Below are positions 18,039-26,387 of a stretch of 52,120 nucleotides of DNA, in pieces. The DNA lies in the NCBI GenBank assembly GCA_021809565.1, contig JAJZKG010000004.1:1-52120 (forward strand), given 5' to 3'. Numbering within the stretch: the first letter of the stretch is position 1; the number at the start of each line of letters is the position of its first letter. The translations under genes were made by a program, and so were the position numbers. The DNA is from a bacterium. Its GTDB lineage: Bacteria > Patescibacteria > Dojkabacteria > JAKAPS01 > JAJZLI01. A model generated the notes under the pieces. That model was not told the DNA's origin, searched no databases, and was given only the letters and a program-made list of their open reading frames with translations.

Positions 18039-19379
18039 ATGAAAAATTTTATAAAGCACAGTCTTATTGCAAAGATAGTACTAGTTGTTATTGCCTTTGG
18101 CTTGTTATATGTTGGGTATACAGCTATTGTAAGCACCAAACAAAAAAATGTTAAGCCATACACTGTAAAAAGCGGGAGTATAACCCAGATGGTATCTGCA
18201 GTAGGAAACGTGGTATTTGGAAATATGGATGAATTAAATTTTCCAATATCAGGAAAACTATCACAAGTTTATGTTAAGGATGGTCAGAATGTACAAGTAG
18301 GAGAAAAACTTGCATCCCTAACAACTACAACACTAGAGGAAAACGTTCAAACAGCACAGAACAACTATGATAGTGCACAGCAAAAAATTAACGCTCTATA
18401 TGGACAAGCATCACAGGATGTGCAAACTGCACAAAATACTCTAAATCAGGCACAAGCTACACTAAATGCAGATCAAACAAATCTTAATTCTATATCATCT
18501 ACATCTCCAAATTATCAAACTTTAGAATCAAAAGTTCAATCTGATAATACTCAGGTCAGTATAGATCAACAAAATCTTCAAAATGCTCAACAAGAGCCTT
18601 TATACTACAACCTTGCTCCTCTTATAGATGCAAAGAATAATGCATATATAAATCTAGAACAAGCACAAAGTGCTCTTGCACAAGCTACATTAGTATCTCC
18701 AATCAATGGTACAGTTATATTCCTATCTTCAATAGCTCCAAATGAACAGGTTGGTGCTTCGTCTCAAGGTGGATCAAAAGGTATAGCTTCAGCACAAAGT
18801 GGAATTTCCAATGTTGCCGGTAATTCATTCATCACAATAGCAAATACAAAGTCTGCACAGATATTCTCATATGTAGATGAAAGCTCTATTGCTAAGGTTA
18901 GTGTAGGTCAAAGTGTTGATATATCATTGACTGCTTATCCTAATCAAAAGTTTAAAGGAAGTGTTGTATCTATAGAACCATCATCTACAATAATCCAGAA
19001 TGTAGTTAATTATGGGGTAACTATTAGTATTGATAATCCTCCATCCAGTATTAAACTTGGAATGAGTGCTAATGTTAATATAATAACTTCACAGGCTTCA
19101 AATACCCTATTGATTCCAAATTCTGCATTAGTATATACAAATTCTGGAAAACCTTTAGTAATACTTGATCAAAATGGTAAATACACAAAAAAATCAATTC
19201 AAACTGGAATCAGTAATATATACTTCACTCAGGTTACTAGTGGACTAAAAGCTGGAGATAAAATAGTAGTGAATGGAAACAGTTCATTTAAAATAAAATC
19301 TACAGGTACAAAAGGTCTTTTGGGTGGAAAAGTGAAAGGAGGTGGATCCAAAGGGATTGGTACAAAACTTGGATTATGA
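18039..19379 (+). CDS. MacA/HlyD-type membrane fusion (adaptor) protein
   Basis: This 446-residue adaptor has an N-terminal membrane helix (about 8-27), the first half of a biotinyl-lipoyl-like domain (GKLSQVYVKDGQNVQVGEKLASL), a long Gln/Ala/Asn-rich coiled coil (about 100-210), the second lipoyl half (ATLVSPINGTVIFL) and beta-barrel domains (FKGSVVSIEPSSTI; IKLGMSANVNI). The C-terminus is a Gly/Lys-rich tail. It should link the MacB-type ABC exporter encoded next. It ends in TGA, overlapping the ATG of the ATPase gene by four bases (ATGA), a translational-coupling arrangement. Confidence 0.88.
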   Translation: MKNFIKHSLIAKIVLVVIAFGLLYVGYTAIVSTKQKNVKPYTVKSGSITQMVSAVGNVVFGNMDELNFPISGKLSQVYVKDGQNVQVGEKLASLTTTTLEENVQTAQNNYDSAQQKINALYGQASQDVQTAQNTLNQAQATLNADQTNLNSISSTSPNYQTLESKVQSDNTQVSIDQQNLQNAQQEPLYYNLAPLIDAKNNAYINLEQAQSALAQATLVSPINGTVIFLSSIAPNEQVGASSQGGSKGIASAQSGISNVAGNSFITIANTKSAQIFSYVDESSIAKVSVGQSVDISLTAYPNQKFKGSVVSIEPSSTIIQNVVNYGVTISIDNPPSSIKLGMSANVNIITSQASNTLLIPNSALVYTNSGKPLVILDQNGKYTKKSIQTGISNIYFTQVTSGLKAGDKIVVNGNSSFKIKSTGTKGLLGGKVKGGGSKGIGTKLGL

Positions 19380-20065
19380 TCACTTTAAATGGGATATATA
19401 AAATATATGGTGATACTGGAAATGAGGTTACAGCTCTTGATAACATAAACCTTGATATAGAAAAGGGTGAATATATAAGTATTATGGGTGCATCAGGATC
19501 AGGGAAATCATCATTGATGCATATAATGGGACTTTTAGATAAACCTACTAAAGGTGAATACATACTTGATGGAGTAAATACTCAAAATATAAAAGAGAAA
19601 GAATTATCAACTGTTAGGAATAAATACATAGGGTTTGTATTTCAGGCATTCAATCTTCTTCCTCGCACAACAGTTATTGAGAATGTAATTTTACCTCTTA
19701 TATACAGAGGAGAAAATAGAGATACTGCAGAAAAAAAGGCTATGGAGACTTTAAAAAAATTAGGTATTGATAAACGTGCCTATTTTAAAACAAATCAAAT
19801 ATCAGGAGGACAACAACAAAGGGTTGCTATAGCAAGAGCTCTTACCCAGGATCCAACTTTAATACTAGCTGATGAGCCTACAGGAAATGTGGATTCACAA
19901 ACCACACAAGAGATTGTAAAAATTTTTCAGGATTTAAATGATGAAGGACATTCCATAGTGATTGTTACTCATGAAGAAGATATTGGAGATAGAGCAAAAA
20001 GAAGAATTAAACTAAAAGATGGGTTTTTAATTGAGGATAAAATCATAAATCAACATAGGATATAG
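19376..20065 (+). CDS. MacB/LolD-type ABC transporter ATPase
   Basis: This 229-residue ATPase has Walker A GASGSGKSS (residues 38-46), Q-loop VFQAFNLLPRTTV, signature ISGGQQQRVAIARAL, Walker B LILADEPTGNVDS and switch His in IVTHEE. The GNVDS/T-type D-loop and NLLPRT sequence are typical of the MacB/LolD/FtsE group, which drives mechanotransmission exporters rather than classical importers. It is encoded between its adaptor and its permease. Confidence 0.93.
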   Translation: MITLNGIYKIYGDTGNEVTALDNINLDIEKGEYISIMGASGSGKSSLMHIMGLLDKPTKGEYILDGVNTQNIKEKELSTVRNKYIGFVFQAFNLLPRTTVIENVILPLIYRGENRDTAEKKAMETLKKLGIDKRAYFKTNQISGGQQQRVAIARALTQDPTLILADEPTGNVDSQTTQEIVKIFQDLNDEGHSIVIVTHEEDIGDRAKRRIKLKDGFLIEDKIINQHRI

Positions 20066-20071
20066 ACCATT

Positions 20072-21301
20072 ATGAATTTTAAGGATTTTTTATTTACAGC
20101 AATACATTCTTTAACTATTAATATAGGGAGAACAACTTTGTCTGCTCTTGGTATTATCATAGGAATAGCATCTGTTATAGCTCTAATCTCAGTAGGTCAA
20201 GGAGCCCAATCAAAGATTTCTCAGAATATTCAAAACCTTGGATCTAACCTTATTATTGTAACATCAGGAAATGCGAAAATAGGAAATGTAAGGCAAGGTA
20301 TTGGTACTGCAGGAACACTAAACCAAAATGACCTAACTGCGCTAGAAAGTAGAAGTAATACTCCTGATGTTGTAGCAGTATCCCCAGTGATAAGTAAACA
20401 AGGAGAACTTATATATAAAAATCAGAATGCAGTAACATTAATTGAAGGGGTAACACCTGCTGCCCAATCTGTAAATAATATTACAATGTCTAAAGGATCT
20501 TTCATTACTGAACCCGATATAAAAAATAATCTTCCAGTAATTGTTTTAGGACCAATTGTAGCTGGTGAACTTTTTCCAAACTCAAATCCATTAGGTAAAA
20601 TTGTGACTATAGGTAATTCATCTTTTACAGTTATTGGGGTCACACAAGCTAAAGGATCTTCTGGAGGAGGATCATTTAATCAAGATAATCAAGTAGCAGT
20701 ACCTATTACTACAGCACAAGATGAATTGTTTGGAAATATTGGATACAGTAGCATAATAGTACAAGCACAAAGTGCTCAAGTTATGAATAATGCAACATCC
20801 GAAGTAGAAAATACATTAATGAGAGTACAAGGTATTACAAATATAAATCAAGCAAACTTTAGTATTACTAATCAAACTCAAATTCTTTCAACACTAAATA
20901 GTATAACAGGAACTTTTACACTTCTACTTGGTGGAATAGCAGGTATATCACTTATTGTTGGAGGTATAGGTATTATGAATATTATGCTTGTATCTGTAAC
21001 AGAGAGGACAAGAGAAATAGGATTAAGAAAAGCTATTGGTGCTAAAAACAGTGATATATTGTATCAATTTTTAATAGAAGCGATTCTTATAACAATTATA
21101 GGTGGATTTATTGGTGTAATAATAGGTATATTACTTGATTATGTAGTAGCTTTGTATATTATAAAAGTTCCATTTATTATATCCACACTAGCGATAATAC
21201 TCTCTATATCAGTATCAATCACAATAGGTCTTGTTTTTGGGATTTTCCCAGCATACAAAGCATCCAAACTCTCCCCTATAGAAGCTCTAAGGTACGAATA
21301 G
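20072..21301 (+). CDS. MacB-type ABC transporter permease (FtsX-like)
   Basis: This 409-residue permease has the four-helix MacB/FtsX layout: one membrane helix at the N-terminus (about 20-45), a large outside domain (about 50-280) and three helices at the end (about 285-315, 335-365, 370-398). The conserved coupling segment TERTREIGLRKAIGAKNSDIL and the closing FPAYKASKLSPIEALRYE are typical. With the ATPase and adaptor it forms a MacAB-like exporter. The cargo is unknown: possibly a peptide, lipid or one of the surface proteins nearby. Confidence 0.92.
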   Translation: MNFKDFLFTAIHSLTINIGRTTLSALGIIIGIASVIALISVGQGAQSKISQNIQNLGSNLIIVTSGNAKIGNVRQGIGTAGTLNQNDLTALESRSNTPDVVAVSPVISKQGELIYKNQNAVTLIEGVTPAAQSVNNITMSKGSFITEPDIKNNLPVIVLGPIVAGELFPNSNPLGKIVTIGNSSFTVIGVTQAKGSSGGGSFNQDNQVAVPITTAQDELFGNIGYSSIIVQAQSAQVMNNATSEVENTLMRVQGITNINQANFSITNQTQILSTLNSITGTFTLLLGGIAGISLIVGGIGIMNIMLVSVTERTREIGLRKAIGAKNSDILYQFLIEAILITIIGGFIGVIIGILLDYVVALYIIKVPFIISTLAIILSISVSITIGLVFGIFPAYKASKLSPIEALRYE

Positions 21302-21502
21302 TTAAATATTAGATTTAGCAATTATAAGTCCAATAATAAGAAGTAGTAGTAAAAGAAATACAAATGTAAATATACCCATTTTTATTGCTTCTTTCAATGG
21401 TCTTTTGCTATTGATAAAGTGTCTTTTATATTCTCCATACGTAATAAGGCTGGCCATTATACCCGCAAGTATTCCAAACACAATTCCTATTATAAGATAC
21501 AT
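21302..21502 (-). CDS. Small two-helix membrane protein
   Basis: This protein of about 66 residues has a Gly-rich membrane helix (MYLIIGIVFGILAGIMASLI), a basic loop YGEYKRHFINSKRPLKEAI and a second helix with a Leu run. No family is recognised. I start at ATG 21502 (MYLII) because GATAAT lies seven bases upstream. An in-frame ATG 15 bases upstream would add MIIIK. Its stop abuts the stop of the convergent permease gene. Confidence 0.55.
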   Translation of the reverse strand: MYLIIGIVFGILAGIMASLITYGEYKRHFINSKRPLKEAIKMGIFTFVFLLLLLLIIGLIIAKSNI

Positions 21503-21544
21503 TTTTATTATTATCATAGTGTTGATTCATAATATAGAATTCTT

Positions 21545-21811
21545 TTAACCTTGATAATGAAAGTCTGGAGTTTCTAGATTTAAGCCCACAACATCTTCTG
21601 GGTAGTCATGAACTATGGTTCTATCAAATAATAAATCAGAGAGAGCTTTATTGACTGCTGTAGATGGATGACCAGCATCACATAGCTCCATATAATACTC
21701 TAGCATAAATCTAGGTTGTTTTTTAAGGTCATAAATGATTTTTTGTCTTAAGGTATCTACCTGTCTTCTTAATATCTCTAGACCAAAGTTGTAATTTTCT
21801 GGTGCTTCCAT
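21545..21811 (-). CDS. Hypothetical protein (88 aa)
   Basis: No family is recognised. The 88-residue soluble protein is predicted helical in its first half (GLEILRRQVDTLRQKIIYDLKK), then has MLEYYMELCDAGHPSTAVNKALSDLLFD and an acidic end. The bases at its start (TTCCATACTATGTT on the forward strand) are identical to those at the start of the duplicated-domain gene at 2873, which may reflect a shared promoter type. Confidence 0.55.
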   Translation of the reverse strand: MEAPENYNFGLEILRRQVDTLRQKIIYDLKKQPRFMLEYYMELCDAGHPSTAVNKALSDLLFDRTIVHDYPEDVVGLNLETPDFHYQG

Positions 21812-21956
21812 ACTATGTTTTATTATTAACTTATAATATTATATCCATATACTAAAAACAATCCCTACTACGATGGTTAATTATATAATGTATGCTATAC
21901 TGTATTTAAGTGGTCTTTATCTCCTTATAACTTATTATAAATATTCCTAGAAATAT

Positions 21957-22997
21957 ATGATACGAATAAATAAACATATTGAAATTGTACGTTCTAGTAC
22001 AAGTAAGCTTAGTTCTATGAGTAAAGAGTCGTCTGGTGCTATATATAAAGTTTTAATAAAGCATTATTCTAATGTTGGAATTAGTACTGTTAACAATTTA
22101 GAAGATCTTGAAAGATTAGTAAACTGTAGACCAGATTTAGTCTTTCTAGGTATGAAATTTATATATATAGACCTGGGTTTACCATTATTATCAAAAATAT
22201 GGGTAAGTAAATATTTAGATGATGAGAACATAGTATATACAGGATCAAATAAATCAGCACACAGACTTGAATATAATAAACATTTAGCAAAACAACGGAT
22301 GTTTAATTCAGGAATTAAGACTTCCCCATTCTATATTATAAAACGTAATGAAACGCAGAAAAAATATAACAAGTTTTTAAAATTTCCTTTATTTGTAAAA
22401 CCAACAAATCTTCGGGGAGGGATGGGTATTAATAGTCAATCTGTAGTTCATAATGTTAAGGATTTATACCTGAAAGTGAATTCAATTTCTAACACATTAA
22501 ATTCTGATGTACTCGTAGAAGAGTACTTACCAGGTCGGGAATTTAGTGTAGCTATATTAAAAGATAAATATTCAAAAAGATTAGGAGTAATGCCAATAGA
22601 GCTAACTACAACACCAGATAAAAATGGAGCAAAACTATTAAGTAGAAAAATAAAATCATCAAATAGTGAATGTGTTACAGAAGTCACAGATCAGGTTATA
22701 AAATCTGAGATTATTAAACTTTCAATTAATGCCTTTAATGCACTTGGGGCCCGCGATTATGGGCGCATAGATATTAGATTAGATAAAAAAGGGGTTCCAC
22801 ATTTTCTTGAAGCTAACCTCATACCAAGTTTAATAGATAATTATGGCTCATTCCCTAAAGCTTGTATGTTGAATATAAATCTAGGATATGAAGAGATGAT
22901 TATGGGTATTGTAAAATTAGCTTTCATACGTGATTTAGAGATGAAGAATACAATAACTCAAATATTTAATAGATCAAACAACCTCATTGCAGAATAA
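21957..22997 (+). CDS. D-alanine--D-alanine ligase-like ATP-grasp protein
   Basis: This 346-residue ATP-grasp protein resembles Ddl: FPLFVKPTNLRGGMGINSQSVV forms the ATP-binding lid, VLVEEYLPGREFSVAIL is the next strand pair, and GARDYGRIDIRLDKKGVPHFLEANLIPSL matches the Ddl ARDYxRxDxR...E-x-N metal-binding end. The N-terminal region is less like Ddl (no clear HGxxGE substrate loop), so it may join other amino or hydroxy acids. No other cell-wall gene is nearby. Context does not settle the substrate. Confidence 0.78.
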   Translation: MIRINKHIEIVRSSTSKLSSMSKESSGAIYKVLIKHYSNVGISTVNNLEDLERLVNCRPDLVFLGMKFIYIDLGLPLLSKIWVSKYLDDENIVYTGSNKSAHRLEYNKHLAKQRMFNSGIKTSPFYIIKRNETQKKYNKFLKFPLFVKPTNLRGGMGINSQSVVHNVKDLYLKVNSISNTLNSDVLVEEYLPGREFSVAILKDKYSKRLGVMPIELTTTPDKNGAKLLSRKIKSSNSECVTEVTDQVIKSEIIKLSINAFNALGARDYGRIDIRLDKKGVPHFLEANLIPSLIDNYGSFPKACMLNINLGYEEMIMGIVKLAFIRDLEMKNTITQIFNRSNNLIAE

Positions 22998-23033
22998 ATT
23001 TTTATTTTTATTTTTATTAAGGATGATTAATTA

Positions 23034-23600
23034 TTAATTTTGGTCATTTTGAGCTTTCATCCATTCTTCGCTTGTCATTACTGTAGCTTGTCTTGGAAAT
23101 ACCTTATTTACTAAAACAGAATGTACTTCCTCATCAAAATCATTGCATAAATCAGATAATACAGTAAGTACAAAATCTTTATCTGCTGCTTCTCTCAATG
23201 TTGATAGTACAACACCGCTTGTGGAAATTCCTGCAAGTACAAGACTCTTTATATTTTGTGCACGTAAAAGCATTTCAAGATCACTTCCACTAAAAGCACT
23301 AACTCTATGTTTAGTTACAAGTAGATCCTCACTTGTTAGGTCAATCACTGGATGAGAATTTATCATGTTTGATGATCCAGTTTCTTTTATAGTATTAAAC
23401 GATTTATTATTTCCACTAATTTCTGGAAGACCTTCACGAAAACCCACTACTACATAGATAACCTGTATATGATGTTTGTGTGCTGTATCTACAACGATCC
23501 TAACATTTTGTAAAAATTCATCTTTATTCTCAAGTCTATCTATAATGCCAGATTGAAAATCCATAACTAGTAATGCTATTTTTTCTTCTATATTTTCCAT
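23034..23600 (-). CDS. Isochorismatase-fold (cysteine hydrolase family) protein lacking the catalytic Cys
   Basis: This 188-residue isochorismatase-like protein has Asp14 (LVMDFQSG) and Lys97 (TKHRVSAFSG) of the usual triad. At the nucleophile position the sequence reads GISTSGVVLST, where the family has T-x-x-C-V, so the Cys is Val130 here. Amidase or nicotinamidase activity is therefore unlikely; isochorismatase-like chemistry without Cys, or a binding role, is possible. I start at ATG 23600 because TATAAT (forward 23607-23612) is six bases upstream; an in-frame ATG 15 bases further out would overlap that box. Confidence 0.82.
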   Translation of the reverse strand: MENIEEKIALLVMDFQSGIIDRLENKDEFLQNVRIVVDTAHKHHIQVIYVVVGFREGLPEISGNNKSFNTIKETGSSNMINSHPVIDLTSEDLLVTKHRVSAFSGSDLEMLLRAQNIKSLVLAGISTSGVVLSTLREAADKDFVLTVLSDLCNDFDEEVHSVLVNKVFPRQATVMTSEEWMKAQNDQN

Positions 23601-23730
23601 ACTAATATTATACAACGATTATTCCATTTATAAAAGAAATATTTTTATCAAATTTGATATATAAAATAGCATAATATACAATGATGCAGTCAGAATAGAT
23701 CTTAATTTTATCTCAATATCTTTCTAAAGA

Positions 23731-24999
23731 ATGATTGATAACGGTAAAAATTCCTTTAATAGTACTACTAAAAAGAGATGGAGAGATATGGGTGCTGCAT
23801 TTAAAATCCGTAACTACCGTTGGTATTGGACAACACAGTTCTTATCAGGGATAGGAACTTGGGCACAAGCTATAGCACAATCTTGGTTAATACTTGACCT
23901 TACACACTCAGCTATAGCATTAGGTATAATAACAATGTTACAGTTTTTTCCTATGCTACTTTTCTCTTTATTTGGTGGAGTTGTGGCAGATAGATTTGAA
24001 CGTAGACAACTTCTTGTATTTACCCAGATTATATTAGCACTCCAAGCAATCATACTATCTATACTTGTCATTACTCACAATATAACTATACTTGAGGTAG
24101 GATTCTTAGCACTACTTTTAGGTACTACTAATGCTCTTAATGGACCTGCCCAACAAGCTTTTGTGCCAGAACTTGTAGGTAAAGAACTTGTTCCTAATGC
24201 AGTAGCCCTCAATAGTGTCCAATTTAATACTTCCAGAATGATAGGAGGTGCCATAGGAGGTATAGCTATAGCTTTGTGGGGTATTCCTGGTGCCTTATTC
24301 TTCAACGCTGCAAGTTTTATTCCTACAATTATTGTACTTATTGTAATTAGACCTGCCTATACTACTATAAAGACATACCTGAAAAAGACATCTGCTATAA
24401 CTGAACTTAAAGAAGGTCTAGGGTATTCATTATCAAATCTATCAATTCGTAAAATAGTTTTACTTTTTGGTGTTATTGGTCTTTTAGGGTTTAACTGGCA
24501 AGTAGCTGTTCCTCTAATAGCTAGGTTTTCACTACACAAGAATGTCACAGCATTTGGGGATCTAATGGCTGCGCTTGGGGCTGGATCCCTAATTGGTGCC
24601 ATTATCCAAACAAGAAATAGTAATGCTAGTGAGAAACGTATAATATTAGGAGGAATTGCTTTAGGTATTTCCCTTTTACTACTAGGTTTATCACATTCAT
24701 ATATATTGAGTCTCCTACTTTTAGTTATTGCTGGCTTTTCAGGTATTATAGCCTCTGTTACAACTAACACTAGATTACAATTAATTACACCAGATAAATT
24801 CAGAGGTAGAATTATGGGTATTTATATATTGTTAATGGGAGGAACAACTCCAATTGGAGCATTCTTGTTTGGAGAGATTGCAGGAAATTTTAATACTGGA
24901 ATAGCTTTAATGATTTTTGGTGGAATCACTGTCTTAGCAATAGCTATAATTGCAATCACTAATCATCATATAGAAACAAATAATCTGGTTTCTAACTAA
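23731..24999 (+). CDS. MFS transporter (EntS/MFS_3-like)
   Basis: This 422-residue transporter has about 12 membrane helices. The first half starts with FKIRNYRWYWTTQFLSGIGTWAQAIAQSWLILDLT and has the loop GGVVADRFERRQLL, the MFS motif A (G-x-x-x-D-R-x-x-R-R). The helix-4/5 motif NGPAQQAFVPELV is typical of MFS_3/EntS-like exporters. Likely exports small molecules; substrate unknown. Its stop overlaps that of the convergent short-repeat protein by a few bases. Confidence 0.88.
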   Translation: MIDNGKNSFNSTTKKRWRDMGAAFKIRNYRWYWTTQFLSGIGTWAQAIAQSWLILDLTHSAIALGIITMLQFFPMLLFSLFGGVVADRFERRQLLVFTQIILALQAIILSILVITHNITILEVGFLALLLGTTNALNGPAQQAFVPELVGKELVPNAVALNSVQFNTSRMIGGAIGGIAIALWGIPGALFFNAASFIPTIIVLIVIRPAYTTIKTYLKKTSAITELKEGLGYSLSNLSIRKIVLLFGVIGLLGFNWQVAVPLIARFSLHKNVTAFGDLMAALGAGSLIGAIIQTRNSNASEKRIILGGIALGISLLLLGLSHSYILSLLLLVIAGFSGIIASVTTNTRLQLITPDKFRGRIMGIYILLMGGTTPIGAFLFGEIAGNFNTGIALMIFGGITVLAIAIIAITNHHIETNNLVSN

Positions 25000-25289
25000 C
25001 TTAATTCTATCCTGCTTTTTCTTTTAGCTTGCTCTTTATGTATTTTATCAAAAGAAGAATTTTCGGGTAGACCTAATGATTTAGCAAGAATACTTAGTTC
25101 AGTTCGATAAATCACATACCAGGGAGACTCCTCACTAATTTTAAGCCTTCTTGCCTCATTAATCCTATTAGCTTCATCTATTTCTTCCCATGTAGCATCT
25201 TCATGCATATGTAATTTTTGTGCAGCAATAATTCTACTGTTATTATCAACAATATCTAAATCAGTGTCACTTATAGGTTCATTCTCCAT
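24996..25289 (-). CDS. Protein of ~23-residue helical repeats
   Basis: This 97-residue soluble protein consists of about four copies of a 23-residue unit with the pattern R-I-x-A-A-x-x-L-x-[IL]-x-E-[DE]-[AS]-[TS]-W-x-x-I-x-x-x-x: for example RIIAAQKLHMHEDATWEEI, RINEARRLKISEESPWYVI and SILAKSLGLPENSSFDKI. Each unit looks like two short helices joined by a loop. The same repeat builds the protein at 26021. Function unknown; such repeats often bind protein or nucleic acid. Confidence 0.65.
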   Translation of the reverse strand: MENEPISDTDLDIVDNNSRIIAAQKLHMHEDATWEEIDEANRINEARRLKISEESPWYVIYRTELSILAKSLGLPENSSFDKIHKEQAKRKSRIELS

Positions 25290-25303
25290 AATCTATATAA
25301 ATA

Positions 25304-25954
25304 TTAATTTTTTTTGAAAGATGCTGGTGGAGTATATGGCTTCACTGAACCAATACTTGTAATAGTAAAAGAATTGGTATACTTTTGCTTAATTTTTGTT
25401 CCTATATTCTCAGACAACATATATCCTTTATTAGCTATACAAGAGGATGCAATTTCAAGTAATGAATTTCCAACATCTGTTCTTTTAAACATCCATAAAT
25501 GACCTGTAACACCAGATACACTACAAGATTTACCTTCTTGTAGGATCACACCTGTAACATTCCTGAATCCTATGAATTGTTTAGCACTCTTTATATATGG
25601 GGAATTTGAATAATTATTAGATCCCTCTTTTTGCCTATACCATGTATTGGCTAAATCTGTATAAATATATCCATTAATATGGTACAAAGGTACAGGTTGT
25701 TGTGTGCTCCAATTTTGAGAGGAATAAACTAATCCAGTAATTGTTAATGAGTTATGAGTGAAACTAAAAGTGTAATTTTTAAGTGCAGTTAGTTTGGATA
25801 GATTTAATACAGATTGACTTAATATAGGTGAATTATGAATAGAATTTTTTAGTGATATATTATTGTTCCTTGGAGTAATCAAATAAAGAATAATGATAAT
25901 TACAACTGCAACAAGTGGTAGTATTATATATACAATTGTCCGTTTTGAAGTCAT
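25304..25954 (-). CDS. Membrane-anchored extracytoplasmic protein, lipoprotein-carrier-like
   Basis: This 216-residue protein has a single N-terminal membrane helix (about residues 7-26) and an outside domain with alternating strands (ALKNYTFSFTHNSLTITGLVYSS, GYIYTDLANTWYRQ, FIGFRNVTGVILQ). It has a possible disulfide (CSVSGVTGHLW ... CIANKGY). The strand pattern is loosely like LppX/LprG or LolA half-barrels, but I cannot confirm it. It sits between the two genes for 23-residue-repeat proteins, all on the minus strand. Confidence 0.55.
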   Translation of the reverse strand: MTSKRTIVYIILPLVAVVIIIILYLITPRNNNISLKNSIHNSPILSQSVLNLSKLTALKNYTFSFTHNSLTITGLVYSSQNWSTQQPVPLYHINGYIYTDLANTWYRQKEGSNNYSNSPYIKSAKQFIGFRNVTGVILQEGKSCSVSGVTGHLWMFKRTDVGNSLLEIASSCIANKGYMLSENIGTKIKQKYTNSFTITSIGSVKPYTPPASFKKN

Positions 25955-26020
25955 ACTTTACAAATTTTAATTATTGCAAGAATAATATATTGTTTTACTA
26001 TTGTTGTCAATTTTTCAACA

Positions 26021-26368
26021 CTAGTTCATTTTTATTCTTGCATCTAGAGCTTTTTTTGCTTCAAATACCTCCTGATCACTTGAATCATAAGGTAACTTCA
26101 ACCATATTGCTTCAATCATCCTCTCTTCATTCCATATTTCTGACCAGGTTGCTTTATAATCAAGACCAATCCTCCTGGCAGCAAATACTCTTTCCACATC
26201 ATCTATAACGAACCAACTCGTATTTTCTGGTAGACCAAGTCTTTTTGCAGCTTCTATACGTTCTTGGTTGTGTATTTCTCCCCACGAAGCACTATCTGAA
26301 AGTTTCATCATTCTTGCATGAATTATTCTATCTAGTGTTCCATTTATTTCTGTATTATCTTTTTCCAT
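26021..26368 (-). CDS. Protein of ~23-residue helical repeats (paralogue of 24996)
   Basis: About 115 residues made of four to five 23-residue units: RIIHARMMKLSDSASWGEI, RIEAAKRLGLPENTSWFVI, RVFAARRIGLDYKATWSEI and RMIEAIWLKLPYDSSDQEV, each followed by four residues, usually ending in Glu. The conserved Trp/Ile and small residues define the unit. Same repeat as in the protein at 24996, so the two are likely products of duplication. Start: ATG 26368 (MEKDN) or a GTG three codons upstream; neither has a strong -10. Confidence 0.65.
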   Translation of the reverse strand: MEKDNTEINGTLDRIIHARMMKLSDSASWGEIHNQERIEAAKRLGLPENTSWFVIDDVERVFAARRIGLDYKATWSEIWNEERMIEAIWLKLPYDSSDQEVFEAKKALDARIKMN

Positions 26369-26387
26369 AATTATCACTATTGTCTAA

